Source: an uncultured Muribaculaceae bacterium (GTDB lineage Bacteria; Bacteroidota; Bacteroidia; Bacteroidales; Muribaculaceae). From it: 64,000 bases of DNA. Below, piece after piece: positions 1-9,635 of the stretch; the first letter of the stretch is position 1, and the number at the start of each line of letters is the position of its first letter. Both the position numbers and the translations under genes were made by a program. Below the pieces are notes generated by a model that had not been told where the DNA came from, did not search any database, and was given only the letters and a program-made list of their open reading frames with translations. The stretch covers positions 1-64,000 of the forward strand of contig CAJUSZ010000011.1 in the NCBI GenBank assembly GCA_910589425.1, given 5' to 3'.

Positions 1-194
1 TTCGGCGTCAATTTTATAGACTATTTTTTGAAAGCACTAACTGTCAAACTCCCGTTAGTAAAAATTTTTCTTATATTAAAAATATAGCCTGTGAGGAGGC
101 CTAATTTTACACTTTTTTCACGTTTCGGTGTGTGGTGAAATCAGATGCCGGAAGTTTTTTTCTGCTTGATGGATGCTTTTTTGTCAGTTTTGAT

Positions 195-202
195 TAATTT
201 TG
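195..202 (+). promoter_or_regulatory. putative -7 box of panC-panD
   Basis: TAATTTTG fits the Bacteroidetes -7 consensus TAnnTTTG and lies about 90 nt before the panC ATG. I find no good -33 TTTG at the usual 19-21 nt spacing, so this is only a partial match. The rest of positions 1-291 is AT-rich and holds no gene or strong hairpin that I can see; a promoter for a gene beyond the left edge could also lie here. Confidence 0.35.
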
Positions 203-291
203 CACTCTGAAAAATTGTTGAAGCAGCCAGACAAGGTCTATCCGGTTGATCCGGCGACATATCGTCTGTGTCTGGCAATCACACGATTAAG

Positions 292-1173
292 ATGAAAATT
301 CTACGAACAGTCAACGACCTCCGGCAGTTTGTTGCCAGTCTCAAAGCCGATGGACATTCCGTCGGACTCGTGCCCACGATGGGCGCCCTTCATGCCGGAC
401 ATCTGTCGCTTGTGGCTCAGGCAAACAGCCGCGGCGACAAAGTGGTGGCGAGTCTTTTTGTGAATCCCACCCAATTCAACAACTCTGACGATCTGGCCAC
501 ATATCCGCGCAAAGAGGATGATGATTTCCGTATGCTTCAGGAGGCTGGAGTGTCTGCTGTCTTCGCTCCGGCTATCGAGGAGATATATCCTGAGGGAGTG
601 GGGAAAGCATCTGAAAACTGCCATTTTGACCTGGGTCCGGTGGCGGAGGTGATGGAAGGCCGTTTTCGGCCCGGCCATTTTCAGGGAGTGGCATTGATTG
701 TCAGCAAGCTGCTCCGCTTCGTAGAGCCATGCAGGGCATATTTCGGAGAAAAAGATTTTCAGCAGATAGCTGTCATACGCCGTATGTGCGAGACGGAGAA
801 GATACCGGTCGAGATAGTGAGTTGTCCGATCAAGCGGGCCGAATCAGGTCTCGCGCTGTCGAGCCGCAATTCCCTTCTCAGCCCCGATCAGCTCGAAGTG
901 GCGCCTGAGATCCACCGTGCGCTGCAGTCAAGTGTTGAGCGGTCGATGCAGGGGGCTTCCGTGGCGGAGATTGTGGCGGATGTGACAGCACGTCTGGATT
1001 CTTTCGATGACCTGCGGGTGGAATATTTCGAGATAGTGGACGGAATAACGCTCCAGCCTGTAGCCGACTGGGATCAGACACCCTACATAGTCGGGTGCAT
1101 AACAGTCTATTGCGGCTCGGTGCGCCTGATCGACAATATCACATATCGTCGTCCGGACAGTCATAATTGTTAA
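292..1173 (+). CDS. panC: pantothenate synthetase
   Basis: Catalyses ATP-dependent condensation of pantoate with beta-alanine to pantothenate in the cytoplasm, the last step of vitamin B5 synthesis. The protein shows the nucleotide-binding HxGH motif in PTMGALHAGHLSLV and the family's SSRN segment (ALSSRNSLLS) near residue 190. I start at the ATG at 292 (MKILRTVNDL), which matches the usual family N-terminus; an in-frame GTG at 268 would add eight residues that fit nothing. The resulting 293 aa is a normal length. panD, which makes the beta-alanine substrate, follows 19 nt downstream, so the two are almost certainly one operon. panB is not in this window. Confidence 0.96.
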   Translation: MKILRTVNDLRQFVASLKADGHSVGLVPTMGALHAGHLSLVAQANSRGDKVVASLFVNPTQFNNSDDLATYPRKEDDDFRMLQEAGVSAVFAPAIEEIYPEGVGKASENCHFDLGPVAEVMEGRFRPGHFQGVALIVSKLLRFVEPCRAYFGEKDFQQIAVIRRMCETEKIPVEIVSCPIKRAESGLALSSRNSLLSPDQLEVAPEIHRALQSSVERSMQGASVAEIVADVTARLDSFDDLRVEYFEIVDGITLQPVADWDQTPYIVGCITVYCGSVRLIDNITYRRPDSHNC

Positions 1174-1192
1174 GCAAACCACGATTCAAGCC

Positions 1193-1540
1193 ATGCTCAT
1201 AGAAATGATGACATCCAAGATTCACCGCGTCAGAGTTACGGAGGCGAATCTGAACTATATCGGAAGCATCACCATAGATCAGGATCTCATGGACGCCGCC
1301 GGAATACTCGAAGGCCAGCGAGTCTGGATTGTAGACAATAATAATGGCGAACGTTTTGACACATACACAATTGCTGGTAAAAGAGGCAGCGGAGTGGTGT
1401 GTCTCAACGGAGCTGCCGCCCGCAAGGTGCAGCCAGGCGACATAGTGATCATCATGGCCTATGCGATGATGACACCCGAGGAGGCCGCCGTGTTGAAACC
1501 CAAAGTGATTTTTCCCGATTCGGAGACCAACAGGCTCTGA
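1193..1540 (+). CDS. panD: aspartate 1-decarboxylase precursor
   Basis: Decarboxylates L-aspartate to beta-alanine for pantothenate synthesis. Like all PanD enzymes it should self-cleave between Gly24 and Ser25 (YIGSIT is visible) to create the pyruvoyl cofactor on the new alpha-chain N-terminus; with the ATG at 1193 the numbering is the same as in the E. coli enzyme, which supports this start. The substrate-binding region around residues 54-58 (ERFDTY) and the NGAAAR segment are conserved. Length is 115 aa, slightly shorter than E. coli PanD (126 aa). It follows panC directly. Confidence 0.95.
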   Translation: MLIEMMTSKIHRVRVTEANLNYIGSITIDQDLMDAAGILEGQRVWIVDNNNGERFDTYTIAGKRGSGVVCLNGAAARKVQPGDIVIIMAYAMMTPEEAAVLKPKVIFPDSETNRL

Positions 1541-1573
1541 TCCTGCAATCCTAACCCCATTTAACCAAGACAA

Positions 1574-2926
1574 ATGTTTCAGAATCTTTCGGAGCGTCTT
1601 GAGCGCTCGTTCAAAATACTCAAAGGTGAAGGCCGGATCACCGAGATCAATATAGCCGAAACGCTGAAGGATGTCCGCCGTGCGTTGCTCGACGCAGACG
1701 TCAACTATAAGGTCGCCAAGCAATTTACCGACAACGTCAAGCAGAAAGCCATAGGCCAGAACGTCATCAACGCCCTCAAGCCAAAGGAGAAGATGATCCA
1801 GATTGTCCATGAGGAACTCGCGGCTTTCATGGGTGGTCAAGAGGCTCCGCTTAACCTTTCGGGCAATCCGACGGTAATTCTTATGTCGGGACTTCAGGGT
1901 TCAGGTAAGACGACATTCTCGGCCAAGCTCGCCCGTAAACTTAAGTCGCAGAAAGGGAAAAGGCCTCTGCTCGTGGCCGGCGACGTATACCGTCCTGCCG
2001 CAATAGAGCAGCTGAAAGTACTCGCTTCGCAGATCGATGTCCCCGTCTATAGCGAGGATGGCAACAAAAATCCTGTAGAGATAGCTCAGAATGCCATCAG
2101 GCACGCAAGAGAGAATCACCTCGATCTTGTGATTGTCGACACGGCCGGCCGCCTCGCTGTCGATGAGCAGATGATGGATGAGATCGAACGCATCAAAAAA
2201 GCGGTCAATCCTCAGGAGACGCTTTTTGTCGTGGACTCGATGACTGGTCAGGACGCTGTCAACACGGCCCGTGAATTCAATGAGCGGCTTGATTTCGACG
2301 GAGTCATTCTGACCAAACTTGACGGCGACACCCGTGGCGGTGCGGCTCTTTCTATCCGCACCGTGGTCGACAAGCCGATCAAGTTTGTCGGAATCGGAGA
2401 AAAGCTCGAGGATCTTCAGGAATTCAATCCCGAGGGAATGGCAAACCGTATTCTCGGCATGGGCGACATTGTGGAGCTTGCCAAACGTGCGCAGGAGATC
2501 TATGATCAGAAAGAGGCCGAGAAGCTCGGGGAGAAGATCCGCCGGAACAAATTCGATTTCGATGATTTCCTCAAGCAGATCCACCAGATCAAGAAGATGG
2601 GTAATATCAAGGATCTCGCATCCATGATCCCGGGTCTTGGAAAAGCTATAAAGGATATAGACATCGATAATGACGCATTCAAGGGTATCGAGGCGATCAT
2701 CCAGTCCATGACCCCTTACGAGCGTCAGAATCCGGAGATTATCAACGCGAGCCGGCGCCAGAGGATAGCCAAGGGATCGGGAACGTCCCTTCAGGATGTG
2801 AACCGTCTTCTGAAGCAGTTTGAACAGACACGGAAGATGATGCACATGGCCACGACGATGAAAAACCCGATGAAGATGATGAAGCAGATGCGCGGAGGAG
2901 GCAAGATCCCCGGAATGCGCCGCTGA
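1574..2926 (+). CDS. ffh: signal recognition particle GTPase Ffh (SRP54)
   Basis: Protein subunit of the signal recognition particle; it binds 4.5S RNA and hydrophobic signal sequences and docks to FtsY for co-translational membrane insertion. The order is N domain (1-90), G domain with P-loop GLQGSGKTT at 106-114, DTAGR and TKLDGDTRGG, then a Met-rich M domain ending in MKMMKQMRGGGKIPGMRR. At 450 aa it is full length. It is 33 nt after panD and may be read from the same transcript; a hairpin follows the stop codon. The SRP RNA gene is not seen here. Confidence 0.97.
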   Translation: MFQNLSERLERSFKILKGEGRITEINIAETLKDVRRALLDADVNYKVAKQFTDNVKQKAIGQNVINALKPKEKMIQIVHEELAAFMGGQEAPLNLSGNPTVILMSGLQGSGKTTFSAKLARKLKSQKGKRPLLVAGDVYRPAAIEQLKVLASQIDVPVYSEDGNKNPVEIAQNAIRHARENHLDLVIVDTAGRLAVDEQMMDEIERIKKAVNPQETLFVVDSMTGQDAVNTAREFNERLDFDGVILTKLDGDTRGGAALSIRTVVDKPIKFVGIGEKLEDLQEFNPEGMANRILGMGDIVELAKRAQEIYDQKEAEKLGEKIRRNKFDFDDFLKQIHQIKKMGNIKDLASMIPGLGKAIKDIDIDNDAFKGIEAIIQSMTPYERQNPEIINASRRQRIAKGSGTSLQDVNRLLKQFEQTRKMMHMATTMKNPMKMMKQMRGGGKIPGMRR

Positions 2927-2962
2927 ATATGTTCTACACGCCATCTGAATAAGAATAAACAA

Positions 2963-2993
2963 AGTGCCTGATTCCCCTAAAGACTCAGGCACT
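2963..2993 (+). terminator. hairpin terminator after ffh
   Basis: A 9-bp perfect stem (AGTGCCTGA / TCAGGCACT, arms 2963-2971 and 2985-2993) stands 36 nt after the ffh stop. It lacks a long U-run, so efficiency is uncertain, but its position between ffh and the CobW gene fits an end of transcript. Confidence 0.6.
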
Positions 2994-3037
2994 ATAAGTT
3001 ATATTGACATTTGTTTTTTTAACAAGCTCTAAACACT

Positions 3038-4231
3038 ATGGGAAAGCAAGAAATACCGGTGCTTCTGCTCACCGGCTATCTCGGGAGCGGGAAAACCACA
3101 CTTCTGAATAATATACTGGCTAACGAGCGTGGCATACGGTTCGCCGTCATTGTCAACGATCTCGGAGAAGTAAACATCGATGCCGCATTGATCAGGAAAG
3201 GCGGCATAGTGGGGCAGAGCGACCGGGACGAGGATCCGGATCTTGTGGCATTGCAGAACGGATGTATCTGCTGCACGCTGAAAATGGATCTGATAGAACA
3301 GCTGACGGGACTTGCAAGGTCGGGTGAATTCGATTATATAGTGATCGAGGCAAGCGGTATATGCGAACCGGCACCGATCGCCCAGACAATATGCTCTATC
3401 CCCGCTCTGGAGGCAAAATACAGCGACGGAACCATTCCCAGGCTCGATTGCATCGCTACTGTTGTGGACGCCCTGCGGCTGCGCGACGAATTCAATTCAG
3501 GCGACCGGCTTTCCGGCGAGCATGACGAGGAAGATATAGAAAATCTTATAATAGAGCAGCTTGAGTTCTGCAACATAGTTCTGCTGAATAAGATATCGGA
3601 GGTGTCGGCAGACGATGCCCGGAGGATCGAGGCTGTGGTGCGTGCCATTCAGCCGGACGCAAGGATAATCTGTTGCGATTACTGCGATGTTCCTTTGTCG
3701 GATCTTCTGAATACAGGACTGTTCAGTTTCGAGCGCACGGCGACGTCGGCTTCGTGGGTGAAGCATCTCGAGAACCGTATTGAAGATCACGACCATGACC
3801 ATGATCATGACCACGATCACGACAGCCATCATCATCACCACCACCATGAAGAAGGTGAGGCTGATGAATATGGCATACAGACTTTCGTATATTACCGTCG
3901 TCCCCCGTTTGATCTCAGCAAGTTCGACCGCTTTGTAGCGACACAATGGCCTGCTTCCGTCATACGGGCCAAAGGAGTGGTCTATTTCAGCCATGACCGG
4001 GATATGTCCTATCTTTTCGAACAGGCCGGCAGCCAGAAGAAGCTCACCCGTGCCGGACTCTGGTTTGCCACCGCTCCCGAGGAGGAACTCCGGCAGCTGA
4101 TGGCTTCGGAACCGGGACTTGCCGCTGACTGGGATCCGGAATATGGCGACCGTATGCAAAAAATTGTGATCATAGGGCGCGATATTGACCGCGATGCGAT
4201 AGAGTCGGCATTGGACGCATGTCTCATCTGA
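3038..4231 (+). CDS. CobW/P47K (COG0523) family GTPase with His-rich metal-binding stretch
   Basis: COG0523 G3E GTPase, a family of metal chaperones or insertases that often serve zinc homeostasis. Visible are the P-loop GYLGSGKTT (13-21), the family hallmark CxCC motif (Cys76, Cys78, Cys79 in NGCICC), an ASGI switch, and the C-terminal CobW_C domain from about residue 278 (FVYYRRPPFD). Between the two domains, residues about 250-271 are a run of alternating His-Asp and then seven consecutive His, a likely metal-binding loop; it is encoded by a near-repetitive CAT/GAC tract at 3785-3848. No Zur-type operator was recognised upstream. The next gene begins 25 nt downstream on the same strand, but a functional link to that nuclease is not evident. 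The metal (zinc most likely) is inference. Confidence 0.88.
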   Translation: MGKQEIPVLLLTGYLGSGKTTLLNNILANERGIRFAVIVNDLGEVNIDAALIRKGGIVGQSDRDEDPDLVALQNGCICCTLKMDLIEQLTGLARSGEFDYIVIEASGICEPAPIAQTICSIPALEAKYSDGTIPRLDCIATVVDALRLRDEFNSGDRLSGEHDEEDIENLIIEQLEFCNIVLLNKISEVSADDARRIEAVVRAIQPDARIICCDYCDVPLSDLLNTGLFSFERTATSASWVKHLENRIEDHDHDHDHDHDHDSHHHHHHHEEGEADEYGIQTFVYYRRPPFDLSKFDRFVATQWPASVIRAKGVVYFSHDRDMSYLFEQAGSQKKLTRAGLWFATAPEEELRQLMASEPGLAADWDPEYGDRMQKIVIIGRDIDRDAIESALDACLI

Positions 4232-4256
4232 TAAGGAAACTCAATCTTTTCTGACC

Positions 4257-7200
4257 ATGAAACCTTTCCTACAGTCTATCGCCGAAGGATATTCCAGCCG
4301 TTATGATGACATGTCGGATTTCCTGTTCATATTTCCGAACAGGCGAAGCGGAACTTTCTTCAGGAAATACCTCGGCGAATCCGTACGGGGAAGAGTGGTG
4401 CTTGCTCCAGAGACAACCACTATCTCCGATTTTGTCGTCGGACTGTCAGGAAAAGTAGCCGACAGCCGCATTGATCTTCTTCTGACTCTTTTTGATGCCT
4501 ACAGAGAGCTGAATCCCGGTGTGTCCGATCATGATTTTGATTCGTTCAGGTCGTGGGGGGAGGTTGTGCTGTCAGATTTCAACGATGTGGATATGCATTG
4601 TGTGGATGCATCGGCCATATTCAAGAACGTCAGGGATTTCAAGTCGATCGAGACCGACTATCTGACTGAGGAGCAGCGTGCCGTAATGGCTGAATATTTC
4701 GGGACGGCTGCATATAAGGAGAGTTTCGACCGTTTCTGGAAATCGTACGATTACAAGGGAAAAGCTGTAAACGGAAGGCAGACGGAGATCAAAGAGCGGT
4801 TTATTCTTCTATGGGAAACCCTGTGGCCGCTCTACAACCGTTTCAATGAACTTCTGAGCCAGAAAAACCTGTGCTATCCAGGAATGGCCTACAGGCTTGC
4901 GTGGAATCGCCTGCGGGATAGCGGAATGGAGGATTGCGGCTATCGGAAACTGGTGTTTGTGGGCCTGAACGCTCTCAGCAAGGCAGAGTGGCTGATACTC
5001 GACACGCTGCGCAGGGAGCGTACTCATACAGCATACGGCGATGAACCTCTGGCAGACTTCGTGTGGGACGACTCAAGTCCGTGTTTCCGGCAGCCGTCAT
5101 GCTCCGGAGGAAAATTCATTGTTAAGAATGTGCGTCAGTTCCGCCAGCCGGAATGGCTCGACATGAGCGGGAGCGATGCTTCGGGATGCTTCCCGGAGAT
5201 AAACGTCATCTCCTCTCCGTCAAACTCCCTTCAGTCGAAGATCGCCGGCAGCGAGGTGGCGCGTTTGATGGACGAATGCGGGGAAGATGATTTTGCGGAA
5301 GCTAAAGTAGCCGTTGTGTTGCCGGATGAGAACCTGCTTATCCCGATGCTGTATTCTTTGCCGGAAAATGTAGGAGAGGCCAATCTGACAATGGGTTTCC
5401 CACTCAGGCTGACCGGAGCGTCGGCGTTTGTGCAGCTGCTGCGCAGGCTTCAGGCGCGGAAACGTCTATCCGGGGCGGATTGGCTTTATCCGTCGGCCGA
5501 TGTCGCTACATTGATGTCCCATCCATATTCTATGGCTATATGCGGGGCGGACGCAATAATGAGGCTGAGAAGCTATGGATCCCGTCTGCGGAAATTCATG
5601 TTGACAGACAAGGAGATACTTGGCTATTGTCCGGAAGCCGCCACGCTGATATATCCCCTTGGCAAGGAAGCTGGCGTCCCGGAGGCCGCCGGCTATCTTA
5701 TCAACGCCCTTGAGAAGGCAGCCGAGGCTCTTTCGATTGCTGACAAGGGGGACGTGAGAGTTAAAAAGAGACTCGACATTGATTATATCGAGGCTCATAT
5801 AGATGCTGTCAGACGTCTGTATAACGCTGTCAGAGATCATGGCACGGAGATGAAACCCCGCACATTTTTCTCACTTACAGACAGATTGCTTGCCGGGGAA
5901 ACAGTGAATTTCGAAGGCGAGCCGCTTGAGGGACTTCAGGTGATGGGGCTGCTTGAAACCCGGTGTCTCGATTTCGAGCATATCGTGATCCCGTCCATGA
6001 ATGAGCGGATATTTCCGAGACGTTTCAGAAGCCGGACTTTTATCCCGGCAAATATCAGACGGGCCTACGGAATGTCGCCCGCCGGTTATGACGAAAGCAT
6101 ATTCTCTTATTATTTCTACAGGCTGATATGCAGGGCGCGGAGTGTCAGCCTCATATACGACTCCCGTACAGGCGGTACACAAAGCGGCGATGCCTCCCGC
6201 TATATCCATCAGCTTGTCCATCTTTACGGCGGCGGGCATATAAGAAATATTGAGTACCGTTTCGGAATCGGGAGAACGGATGCAGTCCGGCCGCAAGTTC
6301 CTAAGACTCATGATGTATTGGAAAGGCTCGGAAAGTATCTCGCTGGAGAGGGGGAGAAGTGTTTCTCCGCCTCGTCGCTGATGAAATATCTCGCATGTCC
6401 GCTCCAATTCTATTTTGAGAAAATAGCCGGACTGATGCCGGACAGCGACGCTCAGGAGGGACTTGACTCGATAATGACCGGCAACATTGTGCATAGGGCG
6501 CTTATGGAGTCTTATCTGCCCGTTGATCTAAGGAAAGTCTACCTGAAAGAAGGAGTCCTGATAACGGCTGAGTTTATCGACAGACTGCTGTCTGACGTGC
6601 CGCGGCTCAGCAGGATAGTCGAGCGGAATGTATTCGTTGAGCTGCATCCCGGTGCCTGCGTATGCGCGGAGCCTGAACTGACTCCGGACATGAAGATGGC
6701 GGCGGATGTCCTGTGTGGTCAGGTCGTGAACGTGCTGAGACGGGACAGAATGCAGACTCCCTTTCTGCTCCATGGAGTGGAATTCAAAGGGACTGTCAGA
6801 TTGCCCTTGTCGGACGGCAGGATGGCTAACATGACATATACGGTGGACAGGCTGGACAGACCGAATCCGGACCGTCTGGATTCCACCCTGCGTATTGTGG
6901 ACTATAAGACAGGCTCAATCCATGCCAAGGCAGGGAATCTTGAGGAACTATGCTCCGCGGCTTACGGAGCGAAACATCTCTTCCAGCTCCAACTTTACGC
7001 CAATCTGCTCGACATGACAGATGGCACGCCTGACCGTCCCGTGGGGATGGCGCTCTACGATGTGGCCCACATAATGCGACGCAAAAGCTATGGAAAGAGC
7101 GACGGTGTGGTTGTTCCCGAATTCGAGGGTGTCGAATTGCGTGATCATCTTTCCGGAGGAGAAGATGTCAATGCGGGATTCATGGCGAGTGTGCGCACCA

Positions 7201-7298
7201 CGATCGAGGAGATACTTGATCCTGAGGTACCTTTTGCCGCCACCGACAAGGAGGAGAACTGCATGTATTGTCCTTTCAGGCTCATTTGCGGCCACTGA
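4257..7298 (+). CDS. AddB-like PD-(D/E)XK nuclease/helicase-fold protein
   Basis: Large (1013 aa) relative of AddB, the second subunit of AddAB, which resects double-strand breaks for RecA. The N-terminal part is a degenerate helicase fold (FPNRRSG where AddB has a P-loop). The C-terminal third is a RecB-type nuclease: CPLQFYF near residue 713, a VDRLDR then VDYKTG catalytic segment, and CxxCxxxxxC (CMYCPFRLIC) at the end. The first Cys plus the last three reproduce the four-cysteine iron-sulfur staple of AddB. An AddA/UvrD-type helicase is not adjacent: the CobW gene is upstream and a convergent TPR gene downstream. Whether it works with an AddA encoded elsewhere cannot be told from this window. 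Confidence 0.85.
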   Translation: MKPFLQSIAEGYSSRYDDMSDFLFIFPNRRSGTFFRKYLGESVRGRVVLAPETTTISDFVVGLSGKVADSRIDLLLTLFDAYRELNPGVSDHDFDSFRSWGEVVLSDFNDVDMHCVDASAIFKNVRDFKSIETDYLTEEQRAVMAEYFGTAAYKESFDRFWKSYDYKGKAVNGRQTEIKERFILLWETLWPLYNRFNELLSQKNLCYPGMAYRLAWNRLRDSGMEDCGYRKLVFVGLNALSKAEWLILDTLRRERTHTAYGDEPLADFVWDDSSPCFRQPSCSGGKFIVKNVRQFRQPEWLDMSGSDASGCFPEINVISSPSNSLQSKIAGSEVARLMDECGEDDFAEAKVAVVLPDENLLIPMLYSLPENVGEANLTMGFPLRLTGASAFVQLLRRLQARKRLSGADWLYPSADVATLMSHPYSMAICGADAIMRLRSYGSRLRKFMLTDKEILGYCPEAATLIYPLGKEAGVPEAAGYLINALEKAAEALSIADKGDVRVKKRLDIDYIEAHIDAVRRLYNAVRDHGTEMKPRTFFSLTDRLLAGETVNFEGEPLEGLQVMGLLETRCLDFEHIVIPSMNERIFPRRFRSRTFIPANIRRAYGMSPAGYDESIFSYYFYRLICRARSVSLIYDSRTGGTQSGDASRYIHQLVHLYGGGHIRNIEYRFGIGRTDAVRPQVPKTHDVLERLGKYLAGEGEKCFSASSLMKYLACPLQFYFEKIAGLMPDSDAQEGLDSIMTGNIVHRALMESYLPVDLRKVYLKEGVLITAEFIDRLLSDVPRLSRIVERNVFVELHPGACVCAEPELTPDMKMAADVLCGQVVNVLRRDRMQTPFLLHGVEFKGTVRLPLSDGRMANMTYTVDRLDRPNPDRLDSTLRIVDYKTGSIHAKAGNLEELCSAAYGAKHLFQLQLYANLLDMTDGTPDRPVGMALYDVAHIMRRKSYGKSDGVVVPEFEGVELRDHLSGGEDVNAGFMASVRTTIEEILDPEVPFAATDKEENCMYCPFRLICGH

Positions 7299-7366
7299 CC
7301 GGGATTTCCCCCCCCTTGTTATCCGGGGATGGTAAATAATCAAGCCACACCATGAACAAGTTCTTC

Positions 7367-9442
7367 TTATTTCATGCGTTTCAGGAGATTGTAGGATGGA
7401 AGCACCCCGAGTTCACCGGCTTTGCTGAGGTCTGAGAAAGCACGCTGTTTGTCTCCGATGCGCAGATACGAAAGTCCCCGGTTGAAATAAGCCTGGCCGA
7501 AGTCGGGATTGGTTGCTATTGCTTCGGAATAGCATTGGATCGCTGAAGTGAAATCCTCGGTCTGGTAGAAGATATTGCCCTTGTCGAACCATGCGTATAT
7601 CAGCATCGGATTGGAACTGAGAGCAGAGTCGAAATCGGCGATTGCAAGAGCGGCCTCGTTCTGCGACCGTCTGGCGGAAAGGATCGCCTCGTCAGATCCT
7701 GGTTCGGAATTTCTGGCAGCCGAGGCGGCACTGGCGGCGGAGGCGGCGACGCGGGCTGCTCCGCGTGCCATAAGGGCGACTGTGAATCCGGGATTCATCG
7801 CGATGGCTTTGTCGAGATCGCCGATAGCGGCGTCAAAATTCTTCAAAGCCGCGTATGCGAGGGCTCTTGCGAGAAGATCGACGGGTCTTGGCGTATCCTC
7901 CTCTTTGCCGATCTTTTCCGAAAGCTCGTCTACAAGTCTGAACATAGCCGACACGTTCTCTTCCGACATCGCTGCCCCGGTCGCAGGAACGAGATATAAT
8001 TGTCTCGAGAGCCATCTCTGTCTGTTGATGTCGTCGAGTTCTCGGAAATAGTTGGATTGCGCCCGCAAGGCATCTTCCGAATCGAAATATGATACGATGT
8101 AGATCGGTTCAGGTTCCACCCTGACGTCGCGGTTCTGGACCTGCCCTTTGATCTTGTCTCCATACGACAATCTTGATTCTGAAGAGGCGCTTACGGTAAC
8201 GAGTCTGTTGAATCTGTCCATAACGTCGATTTCCGATTCACCCTCAGCCTGGATTGTACCCTGGTCATTGGCTTGTGCGGCCGCTATTGCCGGGCGGTCG
8301 AGAGGGTTCCGTTCAGGATTTTTGACATATTTGCGGATAAGATCCTCGGCATGATAGGCATACTGCATGGCTGCGCGGTTGTCTCCTCTTCCCTGCGCGG
8401 CTTCTGCAAGAGCGTAGAAGGCCGGATAGAATTTCGGATAACGGTCGGCTATGGCCTGAAAGTCCGCAGAGGCGTCCCTGAAGCGTTTTCTGTCGAGGTT
8501 GACGAGTCCCCGGTTGAAGCGTGCGTGGAAGTTAGACGGATCATATTTCAGTACTTCGGAAAAGTCTTCGGCTGCGTGGGAGAGATCCTTGACTTCAAAT
8601 CTGAGAAGCCCACGGTTGAAAAGGGCAGCCTGATTGGCCGGGTCGAGCTGGAGAGCATAGTTATAGTCGCTCATGGCTCCGAAATAGTCATCGTTGTTAT
8701 ATCGCAGATATGCCCGGTTCACATAGAGCGACGTTTCCTGCGGACGCAGTTTTACCGCTTCGTCCATGTCGGAGAGCGCATTATCCCATCTGAGACGTTT
8801 TGCCTCTATCTCGGCTCTGAGAAGACGCGCGTTAAGAAGATTACGCGAGATTTCCAATGCCCTGCCGATGTCGGCCAGAGCCGCCACCGTGTCTCCTCTC
8901 AGCGCGTTAAGACGGCCTCGTGCCTCGTATCCTTCCTCGAATCCGGGATAAGCTCTAAGCAGATTCGAGAAAGTATGGTCGGCTGCTTCGAAATCCTTTG
9001 TGTCGGTCTGGGCTATGGCTTTGTAGAAAAGGAAATATTTGTCGAGAGGATAATATGCGAGTCCTGCGTCATAGTCGGCGATGGCCAGGGAATCGAGTCC
9101 CATACTCTGTCTGGCAAATCCGCGGAGCTTGTAGGCTTCGGCCTTGAATTTGTTGCGTTCCAGCGCGAGTGAACAGTCGGCCTCTGCCCCTTTGTAGTCT
9201 TCGAGGTTCACTTTGGCGAGAGCCCGGAGATAATATGGTTCGGCGAGATATGGTTTGGCTTTGATCGCCTGATTGAAATATTGAATTGCCAGCATATAGT
9301 CCTCCATCGAGAGAACATTAGCGCCGATCCGCATCACCTGGTTGGCGTCGACCTGGGCGTGGCCCCGTGGTGTCGCCACAAACAGAGCGGCAAGGGCTAT
9401 AAGGAGAATACGGCTAAAAAAACGTTGTTTATTGGAACTCAT
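7367..9442 (-). CDS. secreted tetratricopeptide-repeat protein
   Basis: A 691-aa protein with an N-terminal signal peptide (hydrophobic ILLIALAALFVATP, cleavage probably after HAQ near residue 30) followed by about nine TPR units in two blocks (roughly 33-375 and 520-690). Between them is a non-TPR region (about 385-515) with a YFDSEDALRAQSNYFRELDD segment. The second block is interrupted near residue 565 by an Ala/Ser-rich insert (AASAASAASAAR). TPR proteins of this type in Bacteroidota are usually periplasmic or outer-membrane scaffolds; no partner is indicated by the neighbours, which are convergent on one side and divergent on the other. Specific function unknown. Confidence 0.85.
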   Translation of the reverse strand: MSSNKQRFFSRILLIALAALFVATPRGHAQVDANQVMRIGANVLSMEDYMLAIQYFNQAIKAKPYLAEPYYLRALAKVNLEDYKGAEADCSLALERNKFKAEAYKLRGFARQSMGLDSLAIADYDAGLAYYPLDKYFLFYKAIAQTDTKDFEAADHTFSNLLRAYPGFEEGYEARGRLNALRGDTVAALADIGRALEISRNLLNARLLRAEIEAKRLRWDNALSDMDEAVKLRPQETSLYVNRAYLRYNNDDYFGAMSDYNYALQLDPANQAALFNRGLLRFEVKDLSHAAEDFSEVLKYDPSNFHARFNRGLVNLDRKRFRDASADFQAIADRYPKFYPAFYALAEAAQGRGDNRAAMQYAYHAEDLIRKYVKNPERNPLDRPAIAAAQANDQGTIQAEGESEIDVMDRFNRLVTVSASSESRLSYGDKIKGQVQNRDVRVEPEPIYIVSYFDSEDALRAQSNYFRELDDINRQRWLSRQLYLVPATGAAMSEENVSAMFRLVDELSEKIGKEEDTPRPVDLLARALAYAALKNFDAAIGDLDKAIAMNPGFTVALMARGAARVAASAASAASAARNSEPGSDEAILSARRSQNEAALAIADFDSALSSNPMLIYAWFDKGNIFYQTEDFTSAIQCYSEAIATNPDFGQAYFNRGLSYLRIGDKQRAFSDLSKAGELGVLPSYNLLKRMK

Positions 9443-9514
9443 CTAATAATTTTCTATTCGGTACCGTTATGATTTGAAGAGGCCGCTCGATTGACAGTCT
9501 CGATAAATCCGACA

Positions 9515-9522
9515 CAAAAATA
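9515..9522 (-). promoter_or_regulatory. putative -7 box for the TPR gene
   Basis: On the minus strand TATTTTTG matches TAnnTTTG about 75 nt before the TPR start codon. No clear TTTG -33 element is present at normal spacing, so support is partial. Confidence 0.35.
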
Positions 9523-9635
9523 CGAAAAATGTTTCATCGTGTCTGGATTTCGTGTCGGTAAATTGTGAACTTTGTAGCATCCGCTCAGGTTTTAACCATG
9601 AATGGAGCGAACAAAATGTTTAAGAAAGATTTCTC

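Noticed and set aside
268..291. GTG start extending panC by eight residues
   Set aside because: The ATG at 292 matches the PanC family N-terminus; the extension has no similarity.
1901..2992. 363-codon minus-strand ORF across ffh
   Set aside because: It is the antisense shadow of ffh, which has complete SRP GTPase motifs; the antisense translation has no recognisable domain.
3785..3848. CAT/GAC tract considered as a CRISPR or tandem-repeat array
   Set aside because: The unit is codon-sized and in frame, encoding the His-rich loop; there are no spacers.
8273..9172. 299-codon plus-strand ORF inside the TPR gene
   Set aside because: Antisense to clear TPR repeats; composition is low-complexity and without domain.
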